This document shows, one piece after another, positions 27,263 to 42,304 of a stretch of DNA of 64,000 nucleotides. Source of the DNA: Pseudomonas fluorescens (GTDB taxonomy: Bacteria; Pseudomonadota; Gammaproteobacteria; Pseudomonadales; Pseudomonadaceae). The stretch lies in NCBI RefSeq assembly GCF_018614655.1, contig NZ_JAGGOG010000003.1, positions 1-64,000 on the forward strand, written 5' to 3'. The stretch's first letter is position 1. Each line of letters opens with the position of its first letter. The notes under the pieces were generated by a model. It was not told where the DNA came from. It worked only from the letters and a program-made list of their open reading frames with translations, and ran no database searches. The position numbers were made by a program, and so were the translations under genes.

Positions 27263-28132
27263 TTAATTCTTCGCGACAGCGGGCTGCGCTGCCGTGGGCG
27301 CCGCAGCGGCCCGCCAGCCGACGGACAGGCCGTTGGCGTAACGCAGGTCGATGCTCGCAATGTTCGTAATCTGTTCTTTCAAGGTCTTTTCATAGATGGC
27401 GATAAAACGGCGCATCTTCTCCACCAAGTTGCCGCGTCCCAGCAACAACTCGATACCCGGCCCGGAACTGCCGGCCCCGGTGGTCAAAAACCAGCTGCCC
27501 CGCTCACGCAATTCCAGTCGCGCGATAGAGAAGCCCAGTGGCCGCAGCATCTGGCTCAAGGCCTGGTACTGCTGCATCACTTGCTGTTGCGCCCGTTGTG
27601 GTCCGAACAACTGCGGCAGGTGCTCATAATTCGCTACTTCGCGAGGCGCGAACGCCTGGCCCTGGTTGTTCAACAACGCGCCATCGCCCCAACGGGCCAC
27701 GGGCAGTTGTTCTTCCAGGCGGATCGTCACTTGATCCGGCCAAACACGGCGCACTTCGGCGTGGGCAATCCACGGCATCTGTTCCAGTTCGGAACGCATG
27801 CCTGCCAGGTCGATGGTGAAGAAGCTCGCCGCCAGGTACGGGCCGATCCGCTGTTGCACCGCTTGCTGGCTGATGTAGCTCAAATCACCCTGCACGCTGA
27901 TCTTGGTAATCGGGCGATCCGCGTAAGGCAGCAGACGCTGGGCACCTTCGTAGGTGCCAAAACCCAAGGCCACCAACAACACCGGCCAGAACAACGCTTT
28001 GAGAAAACCAAAGTTGGCTTTCGGCAGGCGCGCCGACATCGGCTCTTTAGCCACCATCCGGCTGGCACCCCGAGGCACCGGCTTGCGGCCGGGTGGCGGG
28101 GTTTGCTGATGACGAAGCGATGCGCCTTGCAT
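27263..28132 (-). CDS. ftsQ: Cell division protein FtsQ
   Basis: A 289-residue bitopic divisome protein. A basic, Pro-rich cytoplasmic N-terminus is followed by one membrane helix ([18 protein letters not shown]), the POTRA domain ([20 protein letters not shown]) and a beta domain. The ATG at 28132 lies 4 bp after the ddlB stop; the frame is open to 28153, but that would start inside ddlB. Confidence 0.97.
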   Translation of the reverse strand: MQGASLRHQQTPPPGRKPVPRGASRMVAKEPMSARLPKANFGFLKALFWPVLLVALGFGTYEGAQRLLPYADRPITKISVQGDLSYISQQAVQQRIGPYLAASFFTIDLAGMRSELEQMPWIAHAEVRRVWPDQVTIRLEEQLPVARWGDGALLNNQGQAFAPREVANYEHLPQLFGPQRAQQQVMQQYQALSQMLRPLGFSIARLELRERGSWFLTTGAGSSGPGIELLLGRGNLVEKMRRFIAIYEKTLKEQITNIASIDLRYANGLSVGWRAAAAPTAAQPAVAKN

Positions 28133-28136
28133 GGTC

Positions 28137-30527
<2,391 letters not shown>

Positions 30528-30535
<8 letters not shown>

Positions 30536-31598
30536 GGGCCACCTCCAGGCAGATATCGACCACGGTGCGGGTTGCGTCAGGCTTGGCCAGGCGGCTTGCG
30601 GTGCTCGCCATGCTGTTCAGTCGTTCCGGTTGCATCAAAACCTCAGTCAGGCGTGCGGCCAAATCGGCTGCGCCAGTCGTTCTTTGCGGCAGCAGGAAGG
30701 CAGCGCCCTCCCCGGCCAAATATTCGGCGTTGCGGGTCTGGTGATCGTCGATGGCGTGGGGCAAAGGCACCAGCAAGGACGGCAGACCGGCGGCGGCCAG
30801 TTCACTGACGGTCAACGCACCTGCGCGACAGACCACCAGGTCGGCCCAGCCATAGGCATGGGCCATGTCTTTGATGAAGGGCTGCACGTTGGCTTCAACC
30901 CCTGCGTCGCGATAGCGCCCGGCAGTTACTTCATCGTGATTTTTGCCCGCTTGATGGAACACTTCAGGACGCAGGTCCACGGGAAGCTGTGACAAGGCTT
31001 CGGGCAACAATTTGTTCAACGGCTCCGCGCCCAGGCTGCCACCGAGGATCAGCAAGTGCGGCTTGCGCCCAATCAGCGCCTGGCGCGCGATGGCCATGAA
31101 CAGCTCGGTACGCACCGGGTTGCCGGTGGTACGGAGTTTGTCCGACGGGCCAAAGGTATTGGGGAACGCTTCGCACACCCGGGCAGCCAACGGTGCCAGC
31201 AGGCGATTGGCAGTTCCGGCAACGGCGTTCTGTTCGTGGACAATCACCGGCACGCCCGCAAGCCTGGCAGCCACACCACCGGGACCTGTCACATAACCGC
31301 CAAAGCCCAATACACAGACCGGCTTCAATTCACGAATGACTTTGCGCGCTTGCCAGACGGCCTTGAGCAACACGAACGGCGCCTTGAGCAGGGATAACTT
31401 GCTCTTGCCCCGCAGGCCGGTGACGTTGATCAGATGCAGCGGCAAGCCGGCATTCGGGACCAATTCATTTTCAATGCCACGCGGCGTGCCCAGCCAATGC
31501 ACCGTGTAGCCACGGGCCTGGAATTCGCGAGCACAGGCCAGCGCCGGGAACACGTGGCCACCGGTGCCGCCCGCCATGATCAGCACGTTAGCGCCCAT
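30528..31598 (-). CDS. murG: UDP-GlcNAc:lipid I N-acetylglucosaminyltransferase
   Basis: A 356-residue GT-B glycosyltransferase that makes lipid II at the inner face of the membrane. The glycine-rich N-terminal loop is [18 protein letters not shown], with [14 protein letters not shown], a second loop in [19 protein letters not shown] and a donor site in [20 protein letters not shown]. It overlaps ftsW upstream by 11 bp. Confidence 0.98.
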
Positions 31599-32811
31599 GG
31601 GTCGGCTCCTCGGCGAAGTCGCTTTCGCTGAACTCCATCTCTTCGCTGCCCAAATGGGTTCGACTCTCCCACTCGATACGCAGCAGCAACCCGAGACAGG
31701 CGCAGCAAATCACCAACGAACTACCACCGTAACTGAGGAACGGCAGGGTCAAGCCCTTGGTCGGCAGCAGGCCGACGTTCACACCGATGTTGATCAGGAA
31801 CTGGCCGATCCACAGGAATGCCAAGCCATAAGCCACATAGGCTGCGAAAAACTGTTTGGCCTTCTCGGCCCACAAACCGATGTACATGGCCCGTACGCAG
31901 ACGAACACGAACAGCGCGACGGTGCACAGGGAGCCAACCACACCCAGCTCTTCGGCAAGTACCGAGAACACGAAGTCCGTGTGGGCTTCCGGCAGGTAGA
32001 ACTGTTTCTGCACACTGTTGCCCAGGCCCACACCCAGCCATTCACCGCGACCGAAGGCGATCAAGGCCTGGGTCAGTTGGTAGCCGGAACCGAACTGATC
32101 GGACCATGGGTCGGTAAAGGTGATCAGACGGGCCATCCGGTAAGGTTGCGCCTGGACCAGGATCGTCACCGCCGCCACTGCCAGCCCCACCATCAAGGCA
32201 AAGCGGAACAAGCCCACACCACCGAGGAATAGCATCGCCGCGGCGGCGCCCATCATCACCACGGTGGCGCCGAAGTCCGGCTCCATCAGCAGCAGGCCAG
32301 CCATCGGCAGCAGCACGATGAACGGTTTGAAGAAGCCCATCCAGCTTTCGCGCACTTCTTTCTGGCGCCGTACCAGGTAGCCCGCGAGGTAAATCACCAC
32401 AAACACCTTGGCGATTTCCGAAGGCTGTACGTTGAACGCACCGAAGCCAATCCAGCGCATCGAACCGTTCACTTCACGGCCTATGCCGGGCACGATCACC
32501 ATCACCAGCAAACCAAAGGCCCCGATCAGCATCAGCCAACCCAAGCGCTGCCAGGTGGCGATCGGAATCATCATGGTGACGATGCACGCCCCCAGGCCGA
32601 TCACCAGGTAAACCAGATGACGGATCATCATGTACAGGGTGTTACCCGACTGCACGGCGGCCACTTCCGAGGATGCCGAGGTAATCATCACCAGGCCCAG
32701 GCCCAGCAGCGCGAGGCAACCGGCGAGCATCGGGAAGTCAAGGTCGATGCCACGCCCGGTAATGATCGGCGACGGGTAAGGCTTGATGATGTTTTTGAAG
32801 TCGATACTCAT
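31588..32811 (-). CDS. ftsW: SEDS peptidoglycan glycosyltransferase FtsW
   Basis: A 407-residue polytopic SEDS protein with about 10 membrane helices that polymerises septal glycan with FtsI. Conserved motifs are GIGREVNGSMRWIGFGAFNVQPSE (partly shown in the long periplasmic loop) and TKGLTLPFLSYGGSSLV. I use the ATG at 32811, which overlaps the murD stop by 4 bp; the frame is open to 32886 within murD. Confidence 0.97.
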   Translation of the reverse strand: MSIDFKNIIKPYPSPIITGRGIDLDFPMLAGCLALLGLGLVMITSASSEVAAVQSGNTLYMMIRHLVYLVIGLGACIVTMMIPIATWQRLGWLMLIGAFGLLVMVIVPGIGREVNGSMRWIGFGAFNVQPSEIAKVFVVIYLAGYLVRRQKEVRESWMGFFKPFIVLLPMAGLLLMEPDFGATVVMMGAAAAMLFLGGVGLFRFALMVGLAVAAVTILVQAQPYRMARLITFTDPWSDQFGSGYQLTQALIAFGRGEWLGVGLGNSVQKQFYLPEAHTDFVFSVLAEELGVVGSLCTVALFVFVCVRAMYIGLWAEKAKQFFAAYVAYGLAFLWIGQFLINIGVNVGLLPTKGLTLPFLSYGGSSLVICCACLGLLLRIEWESRTHLGSEEMEFSESDFAEEPTHGR

Positions 32812-34154
32812 GCCAAGGCCTCCACGGCGCGAGCGAACAGCTGACCGCGCTCTTCGTAGTTCTTGAACATGTCGAAGCTGGCGCACGCCGGCGACAGCAG
32901 TACCGCATCACCCGCCTGGGCCAGGGCCCGGCATTGGGCAATGGCGTCATCCAATGATTGCGCACGAACCTGTGGCACCGAGCCGCCCAGGGCATCGGCG
33001 ATCAAGCCGGAATCACGGCCCATCAGCACCACTGCGCGGCAGTTGGCCGCGACCGGACCTTTGAGGTCCTTGAAGTCAGCGCCCTTGCCGTCGCCACCGG
33101 CGATCAACACCACCTTGCCTTCGATGTCAGCACCGAGACCTTCGATGGCAGCCAACGCAGCGCCCACGTTAGTCGCCTTGGAGTCGTTGTAATAGCTGAT
33201 GCCGTCCAGGTCGCGCACCCACTGGCAACGGTGCTCAAGGCCGGCAAAAGTACGCAGGCTCGAGAGCATGGCGTCGAACGGCAAGCCCACCGCATGACCG
33301 AGGGCCAGCGCCGCCAGGGCGTTGGACTGGTTATGCGCGCCACGAATTTTCAGCTCGCGCACCGGCATCAGGTTCTGGAATTCGAAGGCCAGGTATTTCT
33401 CGCCGTTCTCTTCACGAATACCGAAGGCCTTGAAGTCTGGTTTGCTCAAACCGAAGGTCCAGCACGGCAGACCTTCACCCATCAGCGGACGGCTCAGAGC
33501 ATCCTGACGGTTGACCACCACTTGCCGCGCACCACGGAAGATCCGGTGTTTGGCCAGGTGATAGGCCGGCAGGCCGCTGTAGCGATCCATGTGGTCTTCG
33601 CTGACGTTCAACACGGTGGCGACTTCAGCCCCCAGTTGATCGGTGGTTTCCAGCTGGAAGCTCGACAGTTCCATCACGTAAAGCTCAATGTCATCGCTGA
33701 GCAGGTCCAGCGCCGGGGTGCCCAGGTTGCCACCCACGGCCACGCGCTTACCGGCCGCAGCTGCCATCTCACCCACGAGGGTGGTGACGGTACTTTTCGC
33801 GTTGGAGCCGCTGATGGCGACAATCGGCGCTTTCGCATTACGCGCGAACAACTCGATATCACCGGACAGTTTCACGCCACGAGCAGCAGCGGCTTGCAGG
33901 GCCGGAGTCGCCAACGCGAGTCCGGGGCTCACGTAGAGCTCATCGGCACGGCAGAGGAAGTCGACATCCAGCTCGCCACAACGCACTTCCACATGCGGGT
34001 AGTCACGGCGCAGCGTGACCAGCTCCGGTGGATTTTCCCGAGTATCGGCCACGGCGAACGACGTGCCCCGGTTCGCCAGGAAGCGAACCAGGGACATGCC
34101 GCTCTTGCCGAGGCCGACAACGATGCGGAAGTGGTCAGAAGCGATCAAGGACAC
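32808..34154 (-). CDS. murD: UDP-N-acetylmuramoylalanine--D-glutamate ligase
   Basis: A 448-residue Mur ligase adding D-Glu. The N-terminal Rossmann-like domain (RIVVGLGKSGMSLVRFLANRG) precedes the ATP-binding domain, whose P-loop reads GSNAKSTVT, with Ala where most Mur ligases have Gly. The C-terminal domain ends with SPACASFDMFKNYEERGQLF, a MurD hallmark. It sits 6 bp after mraY. Confidence 0.97.
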   Translation of the reverse strand: MSLIASDHFRIVVGLGKSGMSLVRFLANRGTSFAVADTRENPPELVTLRRDYPHVEVRCGELDVDFLCRADELYVSPGLALATPALQAAAARGVKLSGDIELFARNAKAPIVAISGSNAKSTVTTLVGEMAAAAGKRVAVGGNLGTPALDLLSDDIELYVMELSSFQLETTDQLGAEVATVLNVSEDHMDRYSGLPAYHLAKHRIFRGARQVVVNRQDALSRPLMGEGLPCWTFGLSKPDFKAFGIREENGEKYLAFEFQNLMPVRELKIRGAHNQSNALAALALGHAVGLPFDAMLSSLRTFAGLEHRCQWVRDLDGISYYNDSKATNVGAALAAIEGLGADIEGKVVLIAGGDGKGADFKDLKGPVAANCRAVVLMGRDSGLIADALGGSVPQVRAQSLDDAIAQCRALAQAGDAVLLSPACASFDMFKNYEERGQLFARAVEALA

Positions 34155-34160
34155 TCGTTT

Positions 34161-35243
34161 CTACCTCAGTTTCAGGGTGGCAAGGCCGACCAGGACCAGA
34201 ATCACGGTGATGATCCAGAAACGGACAATCACGCGCGGCTCAGGCCAGCCCTTGAGTTCAAAGTGGTGGTGAATTGGCGCCATGCGGAACACCCGACGTC
34301 CGGTCAATTTGAAGGAGGCGACCTGGATCACCACCGACAAGGTTTCCATCACGAACACACCGCCCATGATGAACAGGACGATTTCCTGACGGACGATCAC
34401 TGCGATGGTGCCCAAGGCTGCGCCCAGCGCCAGTGCGCCGACGTCGCCCATGAAAACTTGTGCTGGATAGGTGTTGAACCACAGGAAGCCGAGGCCGGCA
34501 CCGATCAGTGCGCCGCAGAACACGATCAGCTCGCCCGCGCCCGGTACGTATGGGATCAACAGGTACTCAGCGAATTTCACGTTACCCGACAGGTAGCAGA
34601 AGATGCCCAACGCGCCGCCGACCATTACCGTAGGCATGATCGCCAGGCCGTCGAGGCCATCGGTCAGGTTGACCGCGTTGCTGGAGCCGACGATCACGAA
34701 GTAGGTCAGCACCACGAAACCAATGCCCAACGGGATGCTGGCATCCTTGAGTATCGGCAGGATCAGGGTCGTTTCCACCGCACTTGGCGCGGTCATGTAA
34801 AGGAAGATCGCCGCGCCCAGGCCGAACACCGATTGCCAGAAATACTTCCAGCGACTTGGTAGCCCCTTGGAGTTCTTCTCGATCACTTTGCGGTAATCGT
34901 CAACCCAGCCGATGGCACCGAACAGCAGGGTCACCAGCAGCACGGTCCAGACGTAGCGGTTATGCAGGTCAGCCCAGAGCAAGGTACTGATGCCGATGGA
35001 CGACAGGATCAGCGCACCGCCCATGGTCGGGGTGCCGGACTTGGACAGGTGCGACTGCGGGCCGTCATTACGAACCGACTGGCCGATCTGCAGGTTCTGC
35101 AACGTACGGATCATCCATGGCCCCAGAAACAGCGACAACGACAGCGCGGTCAGCACACCCAGAATCCCGCGCAGGGTCAGGTACTGAAAGACCGCGAAGC
35201 CTTTGTGGAACTGTTGCAGATACTCAGCCAGCAGCAGCAGCAT
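34161..35243 (-). CDS. mraY: Phospho-MurNAc-pentapeptide transferase
   Basis: A 360-residue polytopic enzyme that transfers phospho-MurNAc-pentapeptide to undecaprenyl phosphate (lipid I). The family signatures are present: [11 protein letters not shown], the Asp pair in [17 protein letters not shown] and the nucleotide site [10 protein letters not shown], with the C-terminal [15 protein letters not shown]. The ATG at 35243 overlaps the murF TAA by one base. Confidence 0.98.
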   Translation of the reverse strand: MLLLLAEYLQQFHKGFAVFQYLTLRGILGVLTALSLSLFLGPWMIRTLQNLQIGQSVRNDGPQSHLSKSGTPTMGGALILSSIGISTLLWADLHNRYVWTVLLVTLLFGAIGWVDDYRKVIEKNSKGLPSRWKYFWQSVFGLGAAIFLYMTAPSAVETTLILPILKDASIPLGIGFVVLTYFVIVGSSNAVNLTDGLDGLAIMPTVMVGGALGIFCYLSGNVKFAEYLLIPYVPGAGELIVFCGALIGAGLGFLWFNTYPAQVFMGDVGALALGAALGTIAVIVRQEIVLFIMGGVFVMETLSVVIQVASFKLTGRRVFRMAPIHHHFELKGWPEPRVIVRFWIITVILVLVGLATLKLR

Positions 35244-36613
35244 TAATGTTTCTCCGTACTTGAGCCACACAAGGCCGCGACGACGTTTTCCATCACCGCG
35301 CTGCGCGATCCCTTGATCAAAATAGTGGTGTGTTTGTCTTGTTCAGCCGCGCTCAGCGCCTGGATCAATTCGGCCTGGCTGGCGAAATGCTGCGCGCCGG
35401 AGCCGAAGGCTTTCACGGCGTGGACCATGTTCGAGCCCACGGCGTAAAGAGCATCTACCTTGCCGACGGCATAGCTGCCGACTTCACGGTGAGCTTGTTC
35501 AGCCCAGTCGCCCAGTTCAGCGATATCGCCAAGCACCAGTACCTTGCGACCAGCAAAGCCGGCCAGCAGGTCGACAGCGGCACAAATCGAGGACTGGTTG
35601 GCGTTATAGGTGTCATCAATGACGCGCATGCCGTTGGTTGCCAATTGCGCCACGGTGCGGCCCTTGACCGGTTGCACCGCGCCAAGGCCGGTGGCGATGC
35701 CGAACAGCGACACCCCCAGAACATAAGCAGCGGCAGCGGCAGCCAGCGCATTGGCCACGTTATGGTTGCCCAGCAAATTCAGTTGAACGCGCTCGTCGCC
35801 TTGCGGTGTGTGCAGGGTGAAAGCCGGGCAACCGCGTGCGTCGACGCTGATAGCCGAGGCGTGGAAATCGGCTGCCGCGTTGTGTACCGAGAAGCTCAAG
35901 ACCTTGCGACCGGCAGCGCGTACACGCCAGGTCTCAAAGGCCTTGTCGTCGAGATTCAGTACCGCCGTACCGGAAGCGTCGAGGCCTTCGAGGATTTCAC
36001 CCTTGGCTTCGACGATTTTTTCCGGGCCGCCGAACTCGCCAACGTGGGCAGTTCCGGCATTGTTGATCACGGCAACGTGGGGGCGAGTCATCGCCACGGT
36101 GTAAGCGATTTCGCCGACGCGAGAAGCGCCCAGTTCGATCACGGCAGCCGTGTGTTCAGGCGCCAATTCCAACAGGGTCAGCGGGACGCCGAAGTCGTTG
36201 TTCAGGTTGCCACGGGTAGCCAGCACCGGCCCGCGCGTACGCAAGATGCCGGCAAGCAGTTCCTTGACCGTGGTTTTACCGCTGGAACCGGTCACCGCGG
36301 CAACAGGCTTGCCGTAGGCGGCGCGGTTCAAGGCACCCAACTGGCCCAGGGCCAGACGGGTATCGGCCACCAGCAACTGCGGCAATGCCGAGTCCGCGAC
36401 TTCGCGCTGGACCAGGGCACCGACCGCGCCGTTGGCGGCGACTTCATTGAGGTAGTCATGACCGTCGAAGCGCGGGCCGGCCAGAGCGACAAACAATTGG
36501 CCCGGCTTGATGGCGCGGCTGTCGATGCTGACGCCGTCGAAGCTGCAATCGCTGGACAACAGGCGTGCCGACAAGGCTTCGGTCAACTCGCTGAATTTCA
36601 GAGCCTTAAGCAT
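35243..36613 (-). CDS. murF: UDP-MurNAc-tripeptide--D-Ala-D-Ala ligase
   Basis: A 456-residue Mur ligase that adds the D-Ala-D-Ala dipeptide. The P-loop is [14 protein letters not shown], the Mur motif [13 protein letters not shown] and the C-terminal [16 protein letters not shown]. It overlaps murE upstream by 8 bp. Confidence 0.98.
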   Translation of the reverse strand: MLKALKFSELTEALSARLLSSDCSFDGVSIDSRAIKPGQLFVALAGPRFDGHDYLNEVAANGAVGALVQREVADSALPQLLVADTRLALGQLGALNRAAYGKPVAAVTGSSGKTTVKELLAGILRTRGPVLATRGNLNNDFGVPLTLLELAPEHTAAVIELGASRVGEIAYTVAMTRPHVAVINNAGTAHVGEFGGPEKIVEAKGEILEGLDASGTAVLNLDDKAFETWRVRAAGRKVLSFSVHNAAADFHASAISVDARGCPAFTLHTPQGDERVQLNLLGNHNVANALAAAAAAYVLGVSLFGIATGLGAVQPVKGRTVAQLATNGMRVIDDTYNANQSSICAAVDLLAGFAGRKVLVLGDIAELGDWAEQAHREVGSYAVGKVDALYAVGSNMVHAVKAFGSGAQHFASQAELIQALSAAEQDKHTTILIKGSRSAVMENVVAALCGSSTEKH

Positions 36614-38068
36614 GGGCCACCTCCCACGCGGTCAAGGCATGATCAGCCTCGACCAGATCGGAGAAGGCATGGCGCTCGCCGTTGATTTCCTGGTAGTCCT
36701 CATGGCCTTTACCAGCCAGTACCACCACGTCGTCGGCGCTGGCGCTGGCGATCAGTTGGGCAATGGCAGCGCCACGACCGGCAACAAAGGTCACTTTCGA
36801 GGCGTCGACAAACCCTTCGCGGATATCGTCGAAAATCTGGCTCGGTGCTTCGCTGCGCGGGTTATCGTCAGTGACGAGAACATCGTCCGCCAAGCGCTCG
36901 ACGATTTCCGCCATCAGCGGGCGCTTGCCGCGATCGCGGTCACCGCCACAGCCGAACAGGCACAGCAACTTGCCTTTGGCGTGAGGACGCAGGGCCAGCA
37001 GGACTTTTTCAAGAGCATCCGGAGTGTGGGCGTAATCCACTACCACCAACGGCTGTGTGCCGCCACCGAGACGCTGCATGCGCCCGGCCGGACCTTCAAG
37101 CTTCGGCAGCACACGGAGGATTTCGTCCAGGGCGTAATCCAGGCCGAGCAACGCACCAATGGCGGCAAGGACGTTGCTCAGGTTGAAACGACCGAGCAAG
37201 GTGCTTTGCAAGTGATGCTCGCCCTGAGGCGTGACCAGCGTGGCTCGCACGCCTTCATCATCAAACTGGGCGCTGCGGCAATACAGGTACGCGCTGGAAT
37301 CTTCCAGGCTATAGCTGATCAGTCGCGCTTCGCTTTTCTCGGCAGCCAATTGCCGACCAAATTCGTCATCCAGATTCACCACCCGGCAGCTCAGGTCGTT
37401 CCAGGCAAACAGCTTTGCCTTGGCGGCCGCGTAGGCCTCCATGGTGCCGTGGTAATCCAGGTGATCGCGAGACAGGTTGGTCATCACCGCCACGTCGAAT
37501 GCCAAGGCGGTCACGCGGCCCTGATCAAGACCGTGGGAAGACACTTCCATGGCAACCGCCTTGGCACCGGCCTTTTTCAGGTCGGCCAGGGTTGCCTGGA
37601 CGGCAATCGGGTTGGGCGTGGTGTGCAGGCCGCTTTGCAGCGCGCCGTAGAAACCAGTGCCCAGGGTACCGACGATGCCACAGTGCTGGCCCAACAGGTC
37701 AAGGGCCTGTGCGACCAGTTGGGTCACGCTGGTCTTGCCGTTGGTACCGGTCACGCCAATCAGGTTCAGGGTGCGGCTCGGGTCACCATAAAAACGCCCG
37801 GCGATGTCCGACAGCTGCGCCGCCAGGCCCTTGACCGGAATCAACGGTACATCGGTGATCGGCAGTACGGTGGCGCCGTCGACTTCATAGGCGACGGCTG
37901 CCGCCCCACGTTGCAGCGCGTCAGCGATATGCGCGCGACCATCGAATTTGCCACCCGGTACCGCCAGGAACAAGTCACCGGCACGCACATTACGGCTGTC
38001 GAGGGTCAACTCGCGAATCAACAGGTCGCGGCCAGCGTGGGCAAAAATCTTGTTCAGGCTAAGAGACA

Positions 38069-38069
<1 letters not shown>
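36606..38069 (-). CDS. murE: UDP-MurNAc-L-Ala-D-Glu--meso-diaminopimelate ligase
   Basis: A 487-residue Mur ligase. The P-loop is GVTGTNGKTSVTQLVAQ, with MEVSSHGLDQGRV and the specificity motif DDNPRSEAP; the DNPR sequence marks a meso-diaminopimelate-adding enzyme, as expected for a Gram-negative wall. The ATG overlaps the ftsI TGA. Confidence 0.98.
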
Positions 38070-40100
<2,031 letters not shown>

Positions 40101-40104
<4 letters not shown>

Positions 40105-41048
40105 CGCAACTTCTCCGCAACGCGCATGACAGCACTACGGGCACGCGGGTTGGCCTTGAGTTCGGCCTCGGAGGCGAACTGCGCTTTGCCATGGATTTTG
40201 ATTTTCGGCACAAAGGCTTCGAAACGTACCGGCAGGTTGCGCGGCAAATTGTCGGATTCACCCTTGACCAGACGACGCATGAACAGTTTGACGATGCGAT
40301 CTTCGAGGGAGTGGAAACTGATCACCACCAGGCGACCGCCCACTTCCAGGGACTCCAGAGCCGCTTCAAGACCGGCCTCCAGGTCACCCAATTCGTTGTT
40401 GACGTGAATACGCAGGCCCTGGAATGCCCGGGTAGCCGGGTTCTTGCCCTTCTCCCACGCCGGGTTGGCGACTTTCAGCACTTCAGCCAGGTCGGCGGTA
40501 CGCTCGAACGGCTGGATTTCCCGGCGTTCAACCACGGCGCGAGCCATGCGGCCAGCGAAGCGCTCTTCACCGTATTCCTTGAATACACGGGTGATTTCTT
40601 CATGGGGAGCGGTGGCGATGAACTGCGCGGCACTGATGCCACGGCTTGGGTCCATGCGCATATCCAGCGGACCGTCGTTCATGAAACTGAAGCCGCGCTC
40701 AGGGTCGTCCAGCTGTGGCGAAGACACGCCCAGGTCCAGCAAAACCCCGGCCACCTTGCCCGCCATTCCGCGCTCGGCGACTTCGGCACCCAGCTCGGCA
40801 AAGCTGCGCTGCACAACGACAAAGCGGCCGTCTTCGGCCGCTAGCGCTTGCCCGGTGGCAATCGCTTGAGGGTCTTTGTCGAAACCGAGGAGCTTACCGT
40901 CGGAACCGAGCTGACTGAGGATGAGCCGGCTGTGCCCACCGCGCCCGAACGTGCCATCCAAATAGCAGCCATCAGGGCGTACGGCGAGAGCCTCGACGGC
41001 TTCGTCAAGCAGTACGGTGATGTGGTTAAAGCCGCTATCAATAGTCAC
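40101..41048 (-). CDS. rsmH: 16S rRNA (cytosine1402-N4)-methyltransferase
   Basis: A 315-residue SAM-dependent methyltransferase (MraW/RsmH). The SAM motif is [16 protein letters not shown], then [20 protein letters not shown] and [16 protein letters not shown]. It methylates C1402 of 16S rRNA, the same nucleotide whose 2'-OH is methylated by RsmI, encoded nearby at 42305. It overlaps mraZ by 4 bp. Confidence 0.98.
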
Positions 41049-41500
41049 AGGATCAAATCACGCAGTTCATCAGGCATGGCGCCCGGTTGTTGAATAGCAG
41101 CCAGGTCTGCTGCAGAAACAGCATCCCAGGCATCTTCGTCCCACAATTGGAACTTGTTCAGTTGGCCTACCAACATCGCGCGCTTGTCCAACTTGGCGTA
41201 TTCGCGCAGACGCGGTGGAACCAGGAAACGACCACTGCCATCGAGCTCGAGGTCGACGGCATTACCAATCAGCAAGCGCTGCAAGCGGCGGTTTTCTTCA
41301 CGCAAAGAAGGCAAGGCTCGCAACTTGGTTTCAATCAGTTCCCACTCATCGAGCGGGTAAACACACAAACAAGGGTCAACGGCGTCAATCGTGATGATTA
41401 ATTGCCCGGAACTTCGCGAAATGAGCTCGTCACGATACCGGCTCGGCATAGCGAGACGGCCTTTTGCATCGAGACTGATAGCGTTAGCTCCGCGAAACAC
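41045..41500 (-). CDS. mraZ: Transcriptional regulator MraZ
   Basis: A 151-residue protein with two AbrB-like SpoVT halves ([22 protein letters not shown]... and [20 protein letters not shown]...). MraZ forms a ring and represses the dcw promoter by binding repeated boxes just upstream of its gene; three such boxes are visible at 41542-41566. It is the first gene of the dcw cluster. Confidence 0.98.
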   Translation of the reverse strand: MFRGANAISLDAKGRLAMPSRYRDELISRSSGQLIITIDAVDPCLCVYPLDEWELIETKLRALPSLREENRRLQRLLIGNAVDLELDGSGRFLVPPRLREYAKLDKRAMLVGQLNKFQLWDEDAWDAVSAADLAAIQQPGAMPDELRDLIL

Positions 41501-41541
41501 AGGTGCGCTTCTCCAAATTTTAGCGTTTTACGTTCAAAAAA

Positions 41542-41566
41542 CCCACTTTATGCCACTTTCCGCCAC
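41542..41566 (-). promoter_or_regulatory. Three MraZ boxes
   Basis: On the minus strand GTGGC, GTGGC and GTGGG begin at 41566, 41556 and 41546, exactly 10 bp apart, each preceded by AAA or CAA. This is the known MraZ operator pattern. The boxes lie immediately downstream of the -10 element, over the transcription start. Confidence 0.85.
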
Positions 41567-41574
41567 TTGCGCAC

Positions 41575-41604
41575 ACTATAGGAATGCGCCCACCACACCG
41601 TCAA
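41575..41604 (-). promoter_or_regulatory. Sigma-70 promoter of the dcw cluster
   Basis: The minus-strand TTGACG (41604-41599), an 18-bp spacer and TATAGT (41580-41575) make a near-consensus promoter about 75 bp before the mraZ start. Confidence 0.8.
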
Positions 41605-41854
41605 GGCGCGGATTAAAGGAAAAGCCTTACAGAACGGAGATTTAGGAAGGTAAACAGAGGAGAAATGACAGTTTTGCGATATTTTTGACTCAACAACCAC
41701 AAGCAACTCAAAGTGCTAGAGGTCGAAGTTAAAGTAATTTATTAAGAGTAAGATTTTTTTGGTATTACGAAGACACATCTGCCAATGATTTGGCAGGGAG
41801 GGATTCTTGCGTTACTACCTGGTTTCCTGCTCGAGATTCGGGCGGAAGGAAAAA
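41605..41854. other. Intergenic stretch between the mra promoter and rnpB
   Basis: An AT-rich noncoding stretch of 250 bp with no credible gene. The one clear structure is a perfect hairpin at 41779-41796 (CTGCCAA, loop TGAT, TTGGCAG), about 60 bp past the mature rnpB 3' end, without a T-run in either direction; it may stall or process the rnpB precursor. Nothing else stands out. Confidence 0.5.
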
Positions 41855-42211
41855 GGTGGAGAGTCGATCTATAAGCCGGGTTCTGTCTTGAACAGTCATT
41901 CGTCTACGATGGCCATCACTGGACATCTTTAGCAACCTACCCGGTTCCAGCGCGGGCCACGCCTTGGAACCCTATTTGGTCTTGCTCCAAGTGGGGTTTA
42001 CCTAGCCACGAACTGTTGCCAGTCGTGCGGTGCGCTCTTACCGCACCTTTTCACCCTTACCGGCACCGAAATGCTTAGGCGGTTATTTTCTGTGGCACTT
42101 TCCGTAGGCTCACGCCCCCCAGGCATTACCTGGCACTTCGCCCTATGGAGCCCGGACTTTCCTCCCCCCTCTAATTTTCATAGAGGGCAGCGACTGTCCA
42201 ATCGACTCTCC
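41855..42211 (-). ncRNA. rnpB: RNase P RNA (type A)
   Basis: This is the catalytic RNA of RNase P, which trims tRNA 5' ends. On the minus strand it begins near GAGAGTCGATTGGACAGTCG. The conserved GAGGAAAGTCCGGGCTCC is at 42164-42147, and the 3' region is the complement of ATAAGCCGGGTTCTGT (41871-41886). The P1 stem forms between GAGAGTCGAT and ATCGACTCTC at the two ends. Exact ends are uncertain by a few bases. The position between rsmI and mraZ is usual in Pseudomonas. Confidence 0.96.
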
Positions 42212-42218
42212 GCCGCGA

Positions 42219-42247
42219 AGATTAACGGCAGGTGGCTTTCAGGACAA
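42219..42247 (-). promoter_or_regulatory. Probable rnpB promoter
   Basis: The minus-strand TTGTCC (42247-42242), a 17-bp spacer and TAATCT (42224-42219) place the start of transcription about 7 bases on, at the mature 5' end near 42211. Confidence 0.6.
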
Positions 42248-42304
42248 GCTTTAAAAGCCAACAATGCCATCATGTTCCGACGTGACGCAGGTTAAAACGC
42301 GGAA

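Noticed and set aside
32958..34862. A plus-strand open frame of 634 codons opposite murD and mraY
   Set aside because: No recognisable domain, His/Gln-rich composition typical of antisense frames, and it crosses two well-conserved genes.
42071..42295. A 74-codon plus-strand open frame
   Set aside because: It lies within the RNase P RNA gene and its promoter.
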